64,000 bases of DNA from JACDBZ01 sp036262075. Lineage in GTDB: Bacteria > Chloroflexota > Limnocylindria > QHBO01. Below are positions 1 through 8,611 of this stretch, piece after piece. The notes beneath the pieces were generated by a model, which was given only the letters and a program-made list of their open reading frames with translations, made no database searches and was not told the DNA's origin. Where the stretch lies: assembly GCA_036262075.1 (NCBI GenBank), contig DATAJO010000011.1, positions 28,033-92,032 on the forward strand. Reading direction: 5' to 3'. Each line of letters begins with the position of its first letter. Within the stretch, counting starts at the first letter, position 1. The translations under genes were made by a program, and so were the position numbers.

Positions 1-1
1 G

Positions 2-2503
2 GTGGCCATCGTGGAGCACAAGAACCCCAAGGACGGGGGCGCCCTCGAGCGGGCGGTCAAGCAGCTCCGGCGCTACGAGTTGGAGACGCCGGAGTTGCTC
101 GCTGTGCCCCAGATCTTCAACGTCACGCACCTGCTCGACTACTGGTATGGCGTGACCTGGAACGCGAGCCGTCGATACATCTCGAAGTGGAAGCAGACGC
201 CGGACGAGGAGTACCGCTTCGCCGTCCAGTCGTTCTTCGAGCCGACCGACTTCCTGCGCACACTGGAGCAATGGATCCTCTTCTACATCGAGGACGGGGA
301 GACCAGGAAGTCTGTGCTCCGCGAGCACCAGCGCCGTGCCATCGACAAGATCGTCGAGCGGTGCGCGGATGCCTCCAAGAACCGCGGGCTCATCTGGCAC
401 ACGCAGGGGTCGGGCAAGACCTTCACGCTCCTCACCGCCGCTCGCTTGATCCTTGAGGACAAGAGCCGGTTCCAGAACGCGACCGTCGTGCTGGTTGTCG
501 ACCGGATCGAGCTGGAGGGCCAGCTGCGCGAGTGGGTAGAACGACTGCTTGGCGAGATGCAGGCGAACGACATCGCGGTCCGCCGAGCGAACGCCCGGGA
601 CGAGCTGCAGGACCTGCTCGACGCCGACTTCCGCGGCCTGATCATCTCGATGATCCACAAGTTCGATGAGATTAGGCGCGACAGCTCGCCAAGAGACAAC
701 ATCTACGTGTTCATCGATGAGGCGCACCGGTCAGTCGCCAGGGAGCTCGGCTCGTACCTGATGGCCGCGCTTCCGAACGCCACGATCATCGGGTTCACGG
801 GCACGCCGGTTGGGACCGCCGGCGCCGGCTCCGGAACATTCCAAATCTTCGGCAGCCAGGACGAGACCGGCTATCTCGACCAGTACTCGATCCTGGAGTC
901 GATCGAAGACGGGACGACGCTCCCAATCCGCTACGTGCTGGCCCCGTCGAGCCTGACAATCCCTACTGAGCGGCTCGACGAAGAGTTCTTCGCGCTGGCC
1001 GACGTTGAGGACGTCACGGACGTCGAGGAGCTCAACCGCGTGCTCGACCGCGCCGTCGGCATCCGGACTTTCCTCGGTGCCGACGCGCGCGTGGAGCAGG
1101 TCGCTGAGTTCGTGGCGAATCACTTCAAGGAGAACGTCGACCCCCTCCACTACAAGGCGTTCCTGGTCGCCGTGGACCGCGAGACGTGCGCGAAGTACAA
1201 GGTCGCGCTCGACCGGCACCTTCCGGCCGACTGGTCCGAGGTCGTGTACACCAGCAACGCGTCCGATGTCGTGGAGCGGCCGATGGTCGCTGAGCTGCAG
1301 CTCTCCGAGGCCCGGGAGCAGGACGTGCGCAAGGCGTTCAAGAAGTCCGCCGAGCAGCCGAAGATCCTGATCGTCACCGACAAGCTGCTCACGGGGTACG
1401 ACGCTCCCCTGTTGTACGCGATGTATCTCGACAAGCCCATGAGGGATCACGTGCTGCTTCAGGCCATCTCGCGCGTGAACCGGCCATACGTCGATGCCGA
1501 GGGAGTCCAGAAGCGCGTTGGGCTGATCGTCGACTTTGTCGGCGTGCTGCACGACCTCCGCAAGGCCCTGCGCTTTGACTCGGCCGACATCGGCGGCGCA
1601 ATCGAAGACCTCTACACCATGACGCAGGACTTCCATCACCGCATCGGCGAGGCTGCGGCTAACTACCTCGTCGTCGACGGTAAGGACAGCGCCGATCAGC
1701 AACTCGAGAAGATCGTCTACGGCCGGTTCATCGACCCTGATGCCCGCAAGCAGTTCTTCGACGACTACAAGGACGTCGAGGCTCTGTGGGAGATCCTGTC
1801 ACCCTCCGCGGAGCTCCGCGACCACATCAAGACGTACCAGCACCTCAGCCAGCTCTATGCAGCGGTGCGTAACGCCTACTCAGAAACCGGCAGCTTCCTC
1901 GGCGATCTGGAGTACAAGACGCGCCGGCTGATCCAAGACAGCGCTAATCACGAGGGACTGGGTCGGATCGCGAAGGTCGTGACCTTCGATGTCGACACGC
2001 TCGAGCAGCTCAAGGAGGAAGACGGGCCGCGGGAGGGAAAGGTCTACAACCTGGTGCGGGGCCTTCGCAAGGAGATGGACGAGGACCCCGCAAAGGCGGT
2101 GGTTCTGCGCGCGCTGAAAGACCGCGCCGATCAGGTGATCAGGAACCTCGAGGAACGCACGATCACCGGCATGGCCGCGATGGATGAGATCGCAGCCCTT
2201 GTCGTGCAGAAGGACGAAGCTCGCAAGGCCGCTGAGGAAAGCGGCCTGACAGATGTGGGCTTTGCGGTCCATTGGCAACTCAAGCAGGACGCAGCACTCG
2301 CGAGCGCCAGGTTGGACTCGCTCGCGCTCGCCAAGGAGGTGGAGTCCCTGCTTAACAAGTTCCCGAACTGGCGGGAGAATCCGGATGAGCAGCGTCGCCT
2401 CCGACTCAACCTCTACAAGCCCGTCATCAACCTTCCGGACGATCAGCGGAAAGCGGTTGTGGACCAGACCATGCAGGTCCTCGAGCAGGCGGCAGGAGAG
2501 TGA
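2..2503 (+). CDS. hsdR: Type I restriction enzyme R subunit, 5' end cut by window edge
   Basis: This is the ATP-driven translocase and cleavage subunit of a type I restriction-modification complex. The frame enters from the left edge. The first residues (AIVEHKNP) resemble the E-x-K end of the N-terminal nuclease core, so about 150-200 residues, and any M and S genes, lie outside the window. Superfamily 2 motor motifs are clear: Walker A HTQGSGKT at residues 133-140, DEAH at 239-242, FTGTP at 265-269 and a motif VI-like QAISRVNRPY at 487-496. The charged C-terminal third fits the helical region that docks on the methylase. The stop overlaps the next gene as TGATG, so the two are translationally coupled. 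The HsdR assignment is firm; specificity cannot be read here. Confidence 0.93.
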   Translation: MAIVEHKNPKDGGALERAVKQLRRYELETPELLAVPQIFNVTHLLDYWYGVTWNASRRYISKWKQTPDEEYRFAVQSFFEPTDFLRTLEQWILFYIEDGETRKSVLREHQRRAIDKIVERCADASKNRGLIWHTQGSGKTFTLLTAARLILEDKSRFQNATVVLVVDRIELEGQLREWVERLLGEMQANDIAVRRANARDELQDLLDADFRGLIISMIHKFDEIRRDSSPRDNIYVFIDEAHRSVARELGSYLMAALPNATIIGFTGTPVGTAGAGSGTFQIFGSQDETGYLDQYSILESIEDGTTLPIRYVLAPSSLTIPTERLDEEFFALADVEDVTDVEELNRVLDRAVGIRTFLGADARVEQVAEFVANHFKENVDPLHYKAFLVAVDRETCAKYKVALDRHLPADWSEVVYTSNASDVVERPMVAELQLSEAREQDVRKAFKKSAEQPKILIVTDKLLTGYDAPLLYAMYLDKPMRDHVLLQAISRVNRPYVDAEGVQKRVGLIVDFVGVLHDLRKALRFDSADIGGAIEDLYTMTQDFHHRIGEAAANYLVVDGKDSADQQLEKIVYGRFIDPDARKQFFDDYKDVEALWEILSPSAELRDHIKTYQHLSQLYAAVRNAYSETGSFLGDLEYKTRRLIQDSANHEGLGRIAKVVTFDVDTLEQLKEEDGPREGKVYNLVRGLRKEMDEDPAKAVVLRALKDRADQVIRNLEERTITGMAAMDEIAALVVQKDEARKAAEESGLTDVGFAVHWQLKQDAALASARLDSLALAKEVESLLNKFPNWRENPDEQRRLRLNLYKPVINLPDDQRKAVVDQTMQVLEQAAGE

Positions 2504-2811
2504 TGTCGTCGCTCTACCCCGAGCAGCAGCTTAGGCGGCGCGCCATGGCTTGGTCGCTCCGGTTAAAGGTGAATCCCCGGCGCGTCGACATCGCCAAGAT
2601 GACCGATCGCTGGGGCTCCTGCACGAAGGACGGAGTGGTCACATTCGCTCAGGAGCTCGCCGAGACTCACGAGTCTTTTCAGGACTACGTGCTCGTGCAT
2701 GAGCTGCTACACCTGCGGTACCGCACGCACGACAAGCGCTTTCGAGCGATGATGTCGGCACTCGTGCCCAACTGGCGCGAGTTGGAGCGTCAGAGCCAGT
2801 GCTCGGCGTAG
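2503..2811 (+). CDS. YgjP-like (DUF45/WLM) zinc metallopeptidase
   Basis: Small zinc-dependent metallopeptidase of the YgjP family, 102 residues, shorter than the roughly 230 of stand-alone family members. It keeps the family core: RWGSC at residues 36-40 and the zinc site HELLH at 66-70, followed by H76 in YRTHDKRF. The ATG at 2503 overlaps the hsdR stop (TGATG) and follows GGCAGGAGAG, so it was preferred to the GTG three bases upstream. Family members are often encoded directly after hsdR in type I loci. The role is unproven but presumably tied to the restriction complex, for example proteolytic control of the motor subunit (inference). Confidence 0.85.
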   Translation: MSSLYPEQQLRRRAMAWSLRLKVNPRRVDIAKMTDRWGSCTKDGVVTFAQELAETHESFQDYVLVHELLHLRYRTHDKRFRAMMSALVPNWRELERQSQCSA

Positions 2812-3019
2812 GCGCTTCCCACCGGCCAGAGCGCCCCACTCTCCGAAGCGGACTCGCTGTGCCGTCCCCTCTAGATGCAGTCTGGGCCGAAATGTGTGCA
2901 GCCCAGTTCACCGATTGCCTGCCGAATACGTCGCGGCTGGACAATCCACAACAAGACAGTGAGCACGGCGAAGTACGCGGGCGATCCATTCGCCATGAGA
3001 TGCTGAGCGGGAGCATCGA

Positions 3020-3487
3020 TCAGTCAAGCGCTGTGAAGCCCTCATAGGAATCACAGACAGTGACGCCGAACCTTCTCCGCAACTCTCCGCCGTTGTAACC
3101 GCGGTCATGCGTGACAAGTCGCTTGTCCACACATGCTGCCGCGACGCGTACGAAACGCGGATCCAGGCCTTGTCCCGTATAGCGGTGGACCTGGCTCAGC
3201 GTTGCCGGCGCCACTTCGCGTACCCGGCGCGTTCGAAGCATCGCCGTAACGAAATCTCGCGCCGTGGTCCCGTACCCAAAGGCGCCAGTGTCGCGGTACT
3301 CGCACCATATCTTGCTGCTGCTGTTGCTTGCTGGCCAGGACACTCCGGGGTCGACCGACATGCTGGTCGCCGACGTTGCGAGCTTCAACAGGAATTCGCG
3401 GGCGCGAGTCTGCAGCTGGAGTCCACCGTGCGACGCACTATTCGCGTGAGCGAGCACGCAAGTATCGATCACGACGTCATCGAGCAT
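3020..3487 (-). CDS. PIN-like domain putative nuclease
   Basis: 155-residue protein with a PIN-type layout. The N-terminus MLDDVVIDTCVLAHANS carries the first acidic residues (D3, D4, D8). The C-terminal half has LDPRFVRVAAACVDKRLVTHDRGYNGG, matching the 'D..i...A.....LvT.D..f' end of PIN folds. Its ATG lies 11 nt inside the end of the upstream ATPase gene, so the two are co-translated. No antitoxin-like gene is adjacent; the ATPase takes that place. The pairing suggests a nuclease effector controlled by an ATPase sensor (inference). The next 208 nt downstream, to the hsdR cassette, hold no convincing gene. Fold assignment is by pattern only. Confidence 0.62.
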   Translation of the reverse strand: MLDDVVIDTCVLAHANSASHGGLQLQTRAREFLLKLATSATSMSVDPGVSWPASNSSSKIWCEYRDTGAFGYGTTARDFVTAMLRTRRVREVAPATLSQVHRYTGQGLDPRFVRVAAACVDKRLVTHDRGYNGGELRRRFGVTVCDSYEGFTALD

Positions 3488-4850
3488 GGGCTTCTACCTG
3501 TGCTCGCATGAGGCTCACCGCCTCGCTCACAGCCTCGTCGAAGAATCCAGCCGGCCACACGCCCTCGGCGATGCTTCCGTCGTCCTCGACCTTGACTTCG
3601 CGCACGGTCGATTGCCAACCGCGCTTCTCGACGTACAGGACGGAAACGTCGGTTGGCGCGAGTCGTCGCGTCGCAACCAAGTACCTCAGGCGAGATACGA
3701 AGTGCTCGCTGTGGGTCTCTACGAGGATGTTTCGTCCACGCTTGACCATCGCGCCGAACAAGTCCGCGAGTTTGATCTGCAGTTTGGGATTGAGATGAAT
3801 CTCAGGTTGTTCCGCGAGTAGCAAGCTGCCCGGCGCTGCATGAATGCCATGGACGATGAAAGGCAAGACTTGCGATAAGCCGAACCCACTGTCGGCGATG
3901 TTCACCGGCGTTCCCTTCTCAGTAGCTCGGACTTCAATTCGGTGAACACCGCTCGTGGCGTCTGAGACTGAGAAGCCTCCGCGGAAGCCGAACTCCCAGA
4001 GCCACTTCGTGAGCCACGTTTGGAACTCCGCTTCGCGGTGCCGGGCAATAATGATGTCCGGCGCCTGGCGTCCGGTGACGCCGACCTCAGCCGGAACGTG
4101 TCCCAGGGGCTGATAGAACCGGTCGAATGCCTCTCGGAGTGGACCGACGTAACTTAGCGACGCAAGGACCCTCTCCAAGCCTTGGTTGGCCTCGTTCACG
4201 ATTGCGAGATAACGCATCGCTGCCTCAGGGAAGCGCGAGGCGCGCCTCTCGCCGGGCTCAGTAAAGAGGGCGCCCACGAGTGATGCTGTGGGAAAAGTGA
4301 AGCCTGCCGGACGTTGGTCTCGGATAGCGTTCTCGACTCGCCGAAGATAAGCAGTCCGGCCAGCATCGGCACCGGATTCGCGAAGGCTGAACGGGGTAGC
4401 CAGAACGCGGATGCTGTAACGGTCTCCGGCGAATCCCCGGCTCAACAGGAGGCGCCCGTGGGCGTCGTAGACTTCGTAGCGCTCCAAGCGCACTCGCTGC
4501 GCCGCATCCGGCCTGAACTGCAACTCAACCCACGCCGGAGGGTCCTGTCCGCGCGATTGCCGTTCGTTCCCGTGCTCCCCGAATCGGATCGAAAGCCCTA
4601 GGGTTAGTGGTGAGCGGTGACGGAAAACGAGATCGGCATAACCGCCGACTGAAGCCAGCTCGCCGCGCGTTACGAGGCCCGCAGTCGAGTCGTCGGCCTG
4701 GAGAGTCTGCTTCAGCAGCAGGAGGGGCTTGTGAAAGCTCGTCTTACCGCTGTTATTAGGACCGACGACGACGGTAAGCGGACGGAAATCCACCCACCGC
4801 GAGTCCTGAAAGCCCCGGAAGTGTCTCCATCGAACAGCGATCGGATTCAA
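3477..4850 (-). CDS. OLD/SMC-like AAA ATPase with DUF3696-type C-terminus
   Basis: ABC-class ATPase of 457 residues in the family annotated 'AAA family ATPase, DUF3696'. Visible motifs are Walker A GPNNSGKT at 30-37, the signature-like DSGFGLSQ at 320-327, Walker B LLLAEQPE at 343-350 (unusual Gln after the Glu) and the switch histidine in ETHSEH at 378-383. The tail WPAGFFDEAVSE is characteristic of DUF3696. The start is a TTG at 4848-4850, preceded by AGGAG ten bases upstream; the in-phase alternatives are worse. It overlaps the PIN-like gene by 11 nt. Such ATPases typically act with a nuclease in phage defence; here the partner would be the PIN protein. Base composition is lower in GC than the right half of the window. 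Confidence 0.82.
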   Translation of the reverse strand: MNPIAVRWRHFRGFQDSRWVDFRPLTVVVGPNNSGKTSFHKPLLLLKQTLQADDSTAGLVTRGELASVGGYADLVFRHRSPLTLGLSIRFGEHGNERQSRGQDPPAWVELQFRPDAAQRVRLERYEVYDAHGRLLLSRGFAGDRYSIRVLATPFSLRESGADAGRTAYLRRVENAIRDQRPAGFTFPTASLVGALFTEPGERRASRFPEAAMRYLAIVNEANQGLERVLASLSYVGPLREAFDRFYQPLGHVPAEVGVTGRQAPDIIIARHREAEFQTWLTKWLWEFGFRGGFSVSDATSGVHRIEVRATEKGTPVNIADSGFGLSQVLPFIVHGIHAAPGSLLLAEQPEIHLNPKLQIKLADLFGAMVKRGRNILVETHSEHFVSRLRYLVATRRLAPTDVSVLYVEKRGWQSTVREVKVEDDGSIAEGVWPAGFFDEAVSEAVSLMRAQVEAHAR

Positions 4851-4963
4851 CTCGCAGTCATCTCCTACACATCACGCCGCACTTCGAAGATTCCGCCATG
4901 GTCCTGGAGCTCGGATTCGCCTAATTAACGCCGCACCAATTCGGCGGACTTCAAAGCGAAGGG

Positions 4964-5890
4964 TCACGACTTCACCAGCTTGAAGCTGATCTCGTAACGG
5001 TAGAAGTCAACGGACGGCACGACCGAAAGCGCTCGCTTGAGCCGTGCATCGTCTTCGAGCGCGACGATGATTCCCTCGACGATCTGGCCCGGGCTCGTCA
5101 GGACATCCTGGACGTATCCCATGTACCGCAGCACTTGGCCGACGACAACATCGCTGGCGCGACCGCGCTTGAGCTCGACCACCAAGAGCCGCTTCTGGTC
5201 CTTGCTTACGGCGAGGATGTCGATCGGGCCTGTGTCGGTCGGGAATTGTTGGCCGATTGCATCACCATCCTGATAGATCGAGAACTCCTTGCCGAGTTCC
5301 GTCTGGTTCCAGTTCTTGACGAGGAACTGCTCGAGGTGCTCCTCGAGGGCGAAGGCATACGGGTCCTCGACCGTCTTGTCGACGGCAACGAGAGGCGGAG
5401 GTTGAGGCGCTTCGCCGATGAGCTTGAGCACCTCATCGGAATGGCCGCTGATGTTGCTCACCGTCCCGATTGACCCGGTCGAGGCTTTTAGCGACGGGCT
5501 CATGTCAGCCCGGCTCACCATGTTCGGCCGCCAGGTAACGGGACGACGATGCTGTAGCGGTTCGCCGGGCACGTAGTAGTAGCCGCCCGTCACTTCGCCG
5601 ACGTGGTAGTGGCCAGCACCGTCAGGGCTGAGAACGAGGTCGCCTGCCTGGATTCCTTTCGATACCGTCCAGAGGAATCCGCACGCAAGGCCCGCCCCGA
5701 CCTTCGTCTTGTCGGGACGCGCGGCGAGGTAGATGGGGATGAACTCTTGGTTGAACTCCCGGAAGTCGTCCGGCAGATGACCGCTAAGGTCCTGCTCGAT
5801 ACCGAAGTCCGCGCCTATGTAGCCGCCCTGCACGGCTTCCTTGGCATGTGCGCTGCCGGCACCGAGCATCACCCGGAAGATAGATGTCAA
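4964..5890 (-). CDS. NucS-like PD-(D/E)XK endonuclease with N-terminal PUA-like reader region
   Basis: 308 residues in two parts. The C-terminal nuclease has GPIDILAVSKDQKRLLVVEL followed by KRG, giving D224, E239 and K241, then QVLRYMGYV. This is the pattern of the NucS/DUF91 endonuclease fold. The N-terminal 120 residues (SKGIQAGDLVLSPDG, YHVGEVTGGYYYVPG) resemble PUA/EVE-type domains that read modified bases in type IV restriction enzymes. It starts with TTG, whose TTGA overlaps the stop of the upstream nuclease gene; GAGGG lies six bases before it. Likely role is cleavage of foreign or modified DNA (inference). It forms the last gene of the 7655-4964 operon. Confidence 0.75.
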   Translation of the reverse strand: MTSIFRVMLGAGSAHAKEAVQGGYIGADFGIEQDLSGHLPDDFREFNQEFIPIYLAARPDKTKVGAGLACGFLWTVSKGIQAGDLVLSPDGAGHYHVGEVTGGYYYVPGEPLQHRRPVTWRPNMVSRADMSPSLKASTGSIGTVSNISGHSDEVLKLIGEAPQPPPLVAVDKTVEDPYAFALEEHLEQFLVKNWNQTELGKEFSIYQDGDAIGQQFPTDTGPIDILAVSKDQKRLLVVELKRGRASDVVVGQVLRYMGYVQDVLTSPGQIVEGIIVALEDDARLKRALSVVPSVDFYRYEISFKLVKS

Positions 5891-6921
5891 GAGGATCCCT
5901 CACTCTGGCGGCGGATCGGTTCGACGACGGTCTCAACGTCGCCTTCGCGCGGTACAAGGTAGACGCCCACCCCAAGTTGTCGCAGTGGCGCTTCTGTCGC
6001 GGCGACCATGGCCCGGTAGCGGGGCACGAGCGGGAGCGCGATCGCGTGCAGGGCGTCGGGCCGCCGTTGGATCGTGGTCATGACCGCATGCAGCGCGTTG
6101 GCGAAGTACGTCCGCGCCTGTGCAGCGGGATGGAATGTTCGCTTCGCGCCTTTGTTCTCTCCGGCGACCAATCGGCTCTGCGGATGACCCTTGACCTCTA
6201 CCGCGAGTTCGAGGCCGTCTCTGGTGGCGGTGACATCGACTCCGTGCTGATGGCCCACCGACTGCTCAATGTCATGCCATCCGTTGGTCTCGAGCCATCT
6301 GACGAGGCGTGCCTGCGTCTCCTGCTCGCTCATCCAGGAGTCGTCCTCATCGACGTCGTCGCCTGCCGGGGTCGGCTGACCCGGCACATACGTACCGAGG
6401 AGCCAACGGATGAACACGGCGGGTCCGTACAGGTATGTCTGGACTGTCAGTGGCGCCAGATCGCGACCGCGAACATCGGCCTCGTACTCCTCCAATAAGG
6501 CTTGCAGGCCGCCGCTCATTCTGCCTGGCGACTGCGCTGTCCACCGCACCATGCGCTTCGCATGGCTGATGTACGTCGAGACCGTCGTTGGCGCCAGGTC
6601 GTGGCGCTTGAGATCGGATTCGAATAGGTCCAGGCGGTGGGGAAGGTCTCCTGCGGCCAGCGGCTCACCGCGCTGGCCATGCGAGATGAACTCGGCCCAT
6701 GAGTACGTTCCCGTCAGACTCCAGGGCAGGGCCTGGATCCAGTCGTCCCCATCGGCTATCGAGAGCGGCTCGGGGGGATCGCCTCGAACGACATTGAGAG
6801 TGGCGAGGAAGTTGGCAGTCTCCTCTGATCCGTCAACCTCGACGCCGTTTGGCGCCGAGCGAACGACGGCCTGCAGGTTAGCCCGTCCGTCACGGGCTGA
6901 CATGACTGCCACTACGGTCAT
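5887..6921 (-). CDS. PD-(D/E)XK nuclease fused to two integrase-like helical repeats
   Basis: 344 residues. The middle holds two similar helical segments, about 96-128 (LFESDLKRHDLAPTTVSTYI) and 141-176 (LLEEYEADVRGRDLAPLTVQ), both resembling the core-binding (SAM-like) domain of tyrosine recombinases. No catalytic R-H-R-Y domain follows. Instead residues 198-280 carry a nuclease core: GVDV with D229, VEVKG with E242 and K244, and a helix AAQARTYFANAL. An acidic linker (DDVDEDD) separates the two parts. ATG is shared with the stop of the 35-codon ORF upstream, and the TGA overlaps the next gene's TTG. DNA recognition by the helical repeats with cleavage by the C-terminal domain is an inference; I know no named family with this order. 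Confidence 0.68.
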   Translation of the reverse strand: MTVVAVMSARDGRANLQAVVRSAPNGVEVDGSEETANFLATLNVVRGDPPEPLSIADGDDWIQALPWSLTGTYSWAEFISHGQRGEPLAAGDLPHRLDLFESDLKRHDLAPTTVSTYISHAKRMVRWTAQSPGRMSGGLQALLEEYEADVRGRDLAPLTVQTYLYGPAVFIRWLLGTYVPGQPTPAGDDVDEDDSWMSEQETQARLVRWLETNGWHDIEQSVGHQHGVDVTATRDGLELAVEVKGHPQSRLVAGENKGAKRTFHPAAQARTYFANALHAVMTTIQRRPDALHAIALPLVPRYRAMVAATEAPLRQLGVGVYLVPREGDVETVVEPIRRQSEGSS

Positions 6922-7025
6922 CGGCCTTCGTTCCGCACGCGATGCAGGCTGATCACGTTGGCCGAGCTATAGAGCGGCACGGAATCCTTACAGTCGGGTC
7001 CAATTCGCCAGGTCTTGGGCTGCAT
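6918..7025 (-). CDS. Possible 35-residue protein inside the nuclease operon
   Basis: A 36-codon frame (MQPKTWRIGPDCKDSVPLYS, then 15 residues) starts 3 nt after the stop of the 208-residue gene and ends in ATGA shared with the start of the nuclease gene. It fills what would otherwise be the only gap in a fully coupled operon, which is the main support. It has one Cys and no hydrophobic segment. It may be a true microprotein or simply a translational coupler. I do not recognise it. Confidence 0.4.
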   Translation of the reverse strand: MQPKTWRIGPDCKDSVPLYSSANVISLHRVRNEGR

Positions 7026-7028
7026 GGT

Positions 7029-7655
7029 CTAACTCCCTGATCCATGCCCCTGAGGGGACGTCTCGGTGAGAACCTGCCGCCGCATCTGGTCCTCGATTGC
7101 GACAATCAGGTGGCCTGCTTCTGGAACGAAGTCCAACATCGCCTCCATCTGGCGGCCGGCAGCGGTGCGAGGACCCTCCACGCTGCGTTCAGGTTGCTCT
7201 GAGATGCCGGCCCGTCTGGGGCGGAAACGGAAGAGCGGGGTTCGAATCTCTGCACCGGCGTCCAACGTCGCTCTTGCCGCGTCGGCGGGAATTGAGGTCC
7301 ATCGTTGGATCTTGTCGAATGACTCCGGCGTGTACGGCCACACGCCCCAGTCTGCGACGATGTTCGGGCGTTCGGTACTGGCGTAGTACACGACATCAAT
7401 GAGTTCTTCCGTCCCGACCGGTTCGCCGACTGGCCCCTCGGCCGTCCGGCCCGATGGCGCGCCCCATTCCACGGATCCGCCGTTCGAGTCGTCCTCGGTT
7501 ACATCATCATCATCTACGAAGGCGAACTCGACGTCCTCTGGGTAGAACACGTCCATGATCTTGCCGATTTGCTCGACGCATCGGCACCTGTGGCCTTCGC
7601 CAGCCTCCCTATGCGTGCTCACGATGTCCCGAATGTCCGTGATTGGACCGCCCAT
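7029..7655 (-). CDS. Conserved-looking hypothetical protein, first gene of nuclease operon
   Basis: 208-residue protein of unknown function. AGGAAGGA five bases before the ATG is a strong ribosome binding site and supports the start. The N-terminal third has CRCVEQ and a very acidic run (FVDDDDVTEDD). The central part VVYYASTERPNIVADWGVWPYTPESFDKI looks folded, and a C-terminal stretch (GRQMEAMLDFVPEAGHLIVA) may form amphipathic helices. No signal peptide or membrane segment. It heads a run of minus-strand genes with spacings of 3 nt or less that ends with two nucleases, so a recognition or regulatory role in that system is plausible. It could also be unrelated; no family is recognised. Confidence 0.55.
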   Translation of the reverse strand: MGGPITDIRDIVSTHREAGEGHRCRCVEQIGKIMDVFYPEDVEFAFVDDDDVTEDDSNGGSVEWGAPSGRTAEGPVGEPVGTEELIDVVYYASTERPNIVADWGVWPYTPESFDKIQRWTSIPADAARATLDAGAEIRTPLFRFRPRRAGISEQPERSVEGPRTAAGRQMEAMLDFVPEAGHLIVAIEDQMRRQVLTETSPQGHGSGS

Positions 7656-7685
7656 CGATGTCCTTCCTATCTGGGCTGACGATGC

Positions 7686-8063
7686 CTATGGCCGAGTTAC
7701 CACACCACCTAACGCAGCCTCCTCGCAGTTGTCGGCGTTCGACGGACCGATGGTGCCGTCGCTCCACCGCTTGAGCTCGACGACCGCGTTCTCGGCGCTG
7801 GTGGGGGAGTGGCCGGTCAGCATCGCGTCGAGGCGGCGGCTGGTGTTGCCGAGCTCGTATTCGAGGATGACGCCGTGGTCGTCGAGCTCAGCCTGGTCGA
7901 GGAGCATCGACAGCGCCATGAGGCTGTTCTGCCAGCTCGCCACCTCGGACGGCGCCGGCCGATGCCCGATCTGGGTCGTGTACTTGGCGCGCAGCTTCTC
8001 CGCGATCCGATGCATGCGCGCATCGGCTCGAAACTGCTCCGTCGTCCCGGCGTAGAGCTTCAT
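7686..8063 (-). pseudogene. Truncated N-terminal part of a DUF2075-type gene, copy 1
   Basis: 125 codons matching the N-terminus of DUF2075 (Schlafen-like) helicase proteins: MKLYAGTTEQFRADARMHRI, PSEVASWQNSL, GNTSRRLDAMLTG, VVELKRWSD. The last two motifs (R-x-D and E-L-K) form a PD-(D/E)XK-like core. Full proteins are several hundred residues with a helicase domain; here a TAG follows ALGGVVTRP and nothing homologous continues. The ATG overlaps the stop of the upstream GIY-YIG gene as ATGA. Either a decayed gene or a surviving stand-alone nuclease domain. About 95% identical to copy 2 at nucleotide level, with one GAC codon fewer. Confidence 0.75.
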
Positions 8064-8611
8064 TCCCCCGATTCCACCAGCCAAGGTCCCGGCGGAGTGC
8101 CGAGCTGCTTCCAAGCGGACGCAAAGCGCGACGCAAACAGAAGCTTCAGCTGTTCCCCTATTGCGAGAGTGGCTACTGCGTACCCCGCCTCCCAAGAATC
8201 CGGTCCAACTACCGCGACGAAGTCCTTAAGGAGCTGCGCGCCGTTCACGCACCGGGCGTAGGTCGCTCGCGGCGAGGGCGGCTCGCCGTAGTAGCGTTTG
8301 AACTGAGATTCACGCTCCCTGGCCGCCGACGTCGTCGGCGCCTCCTCCCACCAGACGGATGGGTAGCTGCGCGTGCAGTATGCGGCGCAAAGCACCTCAG
8401 CACTGCCACGGTGCGTTCCGAGTCGTGCAAGCATCCCGACCCGCGTCCGTAGGTTCGAAGACGTTCCCACGTGCGCTAGGCATCTGCCCGAAGTCACGAG
8501 ATACATTCCGGGCCGGGCGGGAAGCCCCATGGCCGTCCTATTGAGGGGCACCGGTCCGCTCAATCCCGAGCACTCCGGTCCATCGGCATCGAAGGCCCAC
8601 GTATCGATCAC
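8060..8611 (-). CDS. GIY-YIG-like nuclease domain protein
   Basis: 183 residues. A degenerate GIY-YIG core is visible: PGMYLVTSGR at 34-43 (GMY for GIY), AHVGTSSNLRTRV at 46-58 (HVG for YIG, with the conserved Arg), and acidic residues in ARERESQF near 97-104 as candidate catalytic Glu. Start is GTG, overlapping the CBS-HEPN stop as GTGA; its own stop overlaps the DUF2075 fragment. GIY-YIG domains are known to occur fused to DUF2075 helicases, so this linked order looks like the split form of that pair. The C-terminal 70 residues are unassigned. Catalytic activity is uncertain because the YIG Tyr is replaced by His. Confidence 0.6.
   Translation of the reverse strand: MIDTWAFDADGPECSGLSGPVPLNRTAMGLPARPGMYLVTSGRCLAHVGTSSNLRTRVGMLARLGTHRGSAEVLCAAYCTRSYPSVWWEEAPTTSAARERESQFKRYYGEPPSPRATYARCVNGAQLLKDFVAVVGPDSWEAGYAVATLAIGEQLKLLFASRFASAWKQLGTPPGPWLVESGE

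Noticed and set aside
731..1702. Long minus-strand open frame of 323 codons inside hsdR
   Set aside because: Antisense to a motif-rich coding region; caused by GC-biased third positions.
2812..3019. Small frames between the YgjP-like and PIN-like genes
   Set aside because: No ribosome site, no domain and ordinary base composition; seen as intergenic.
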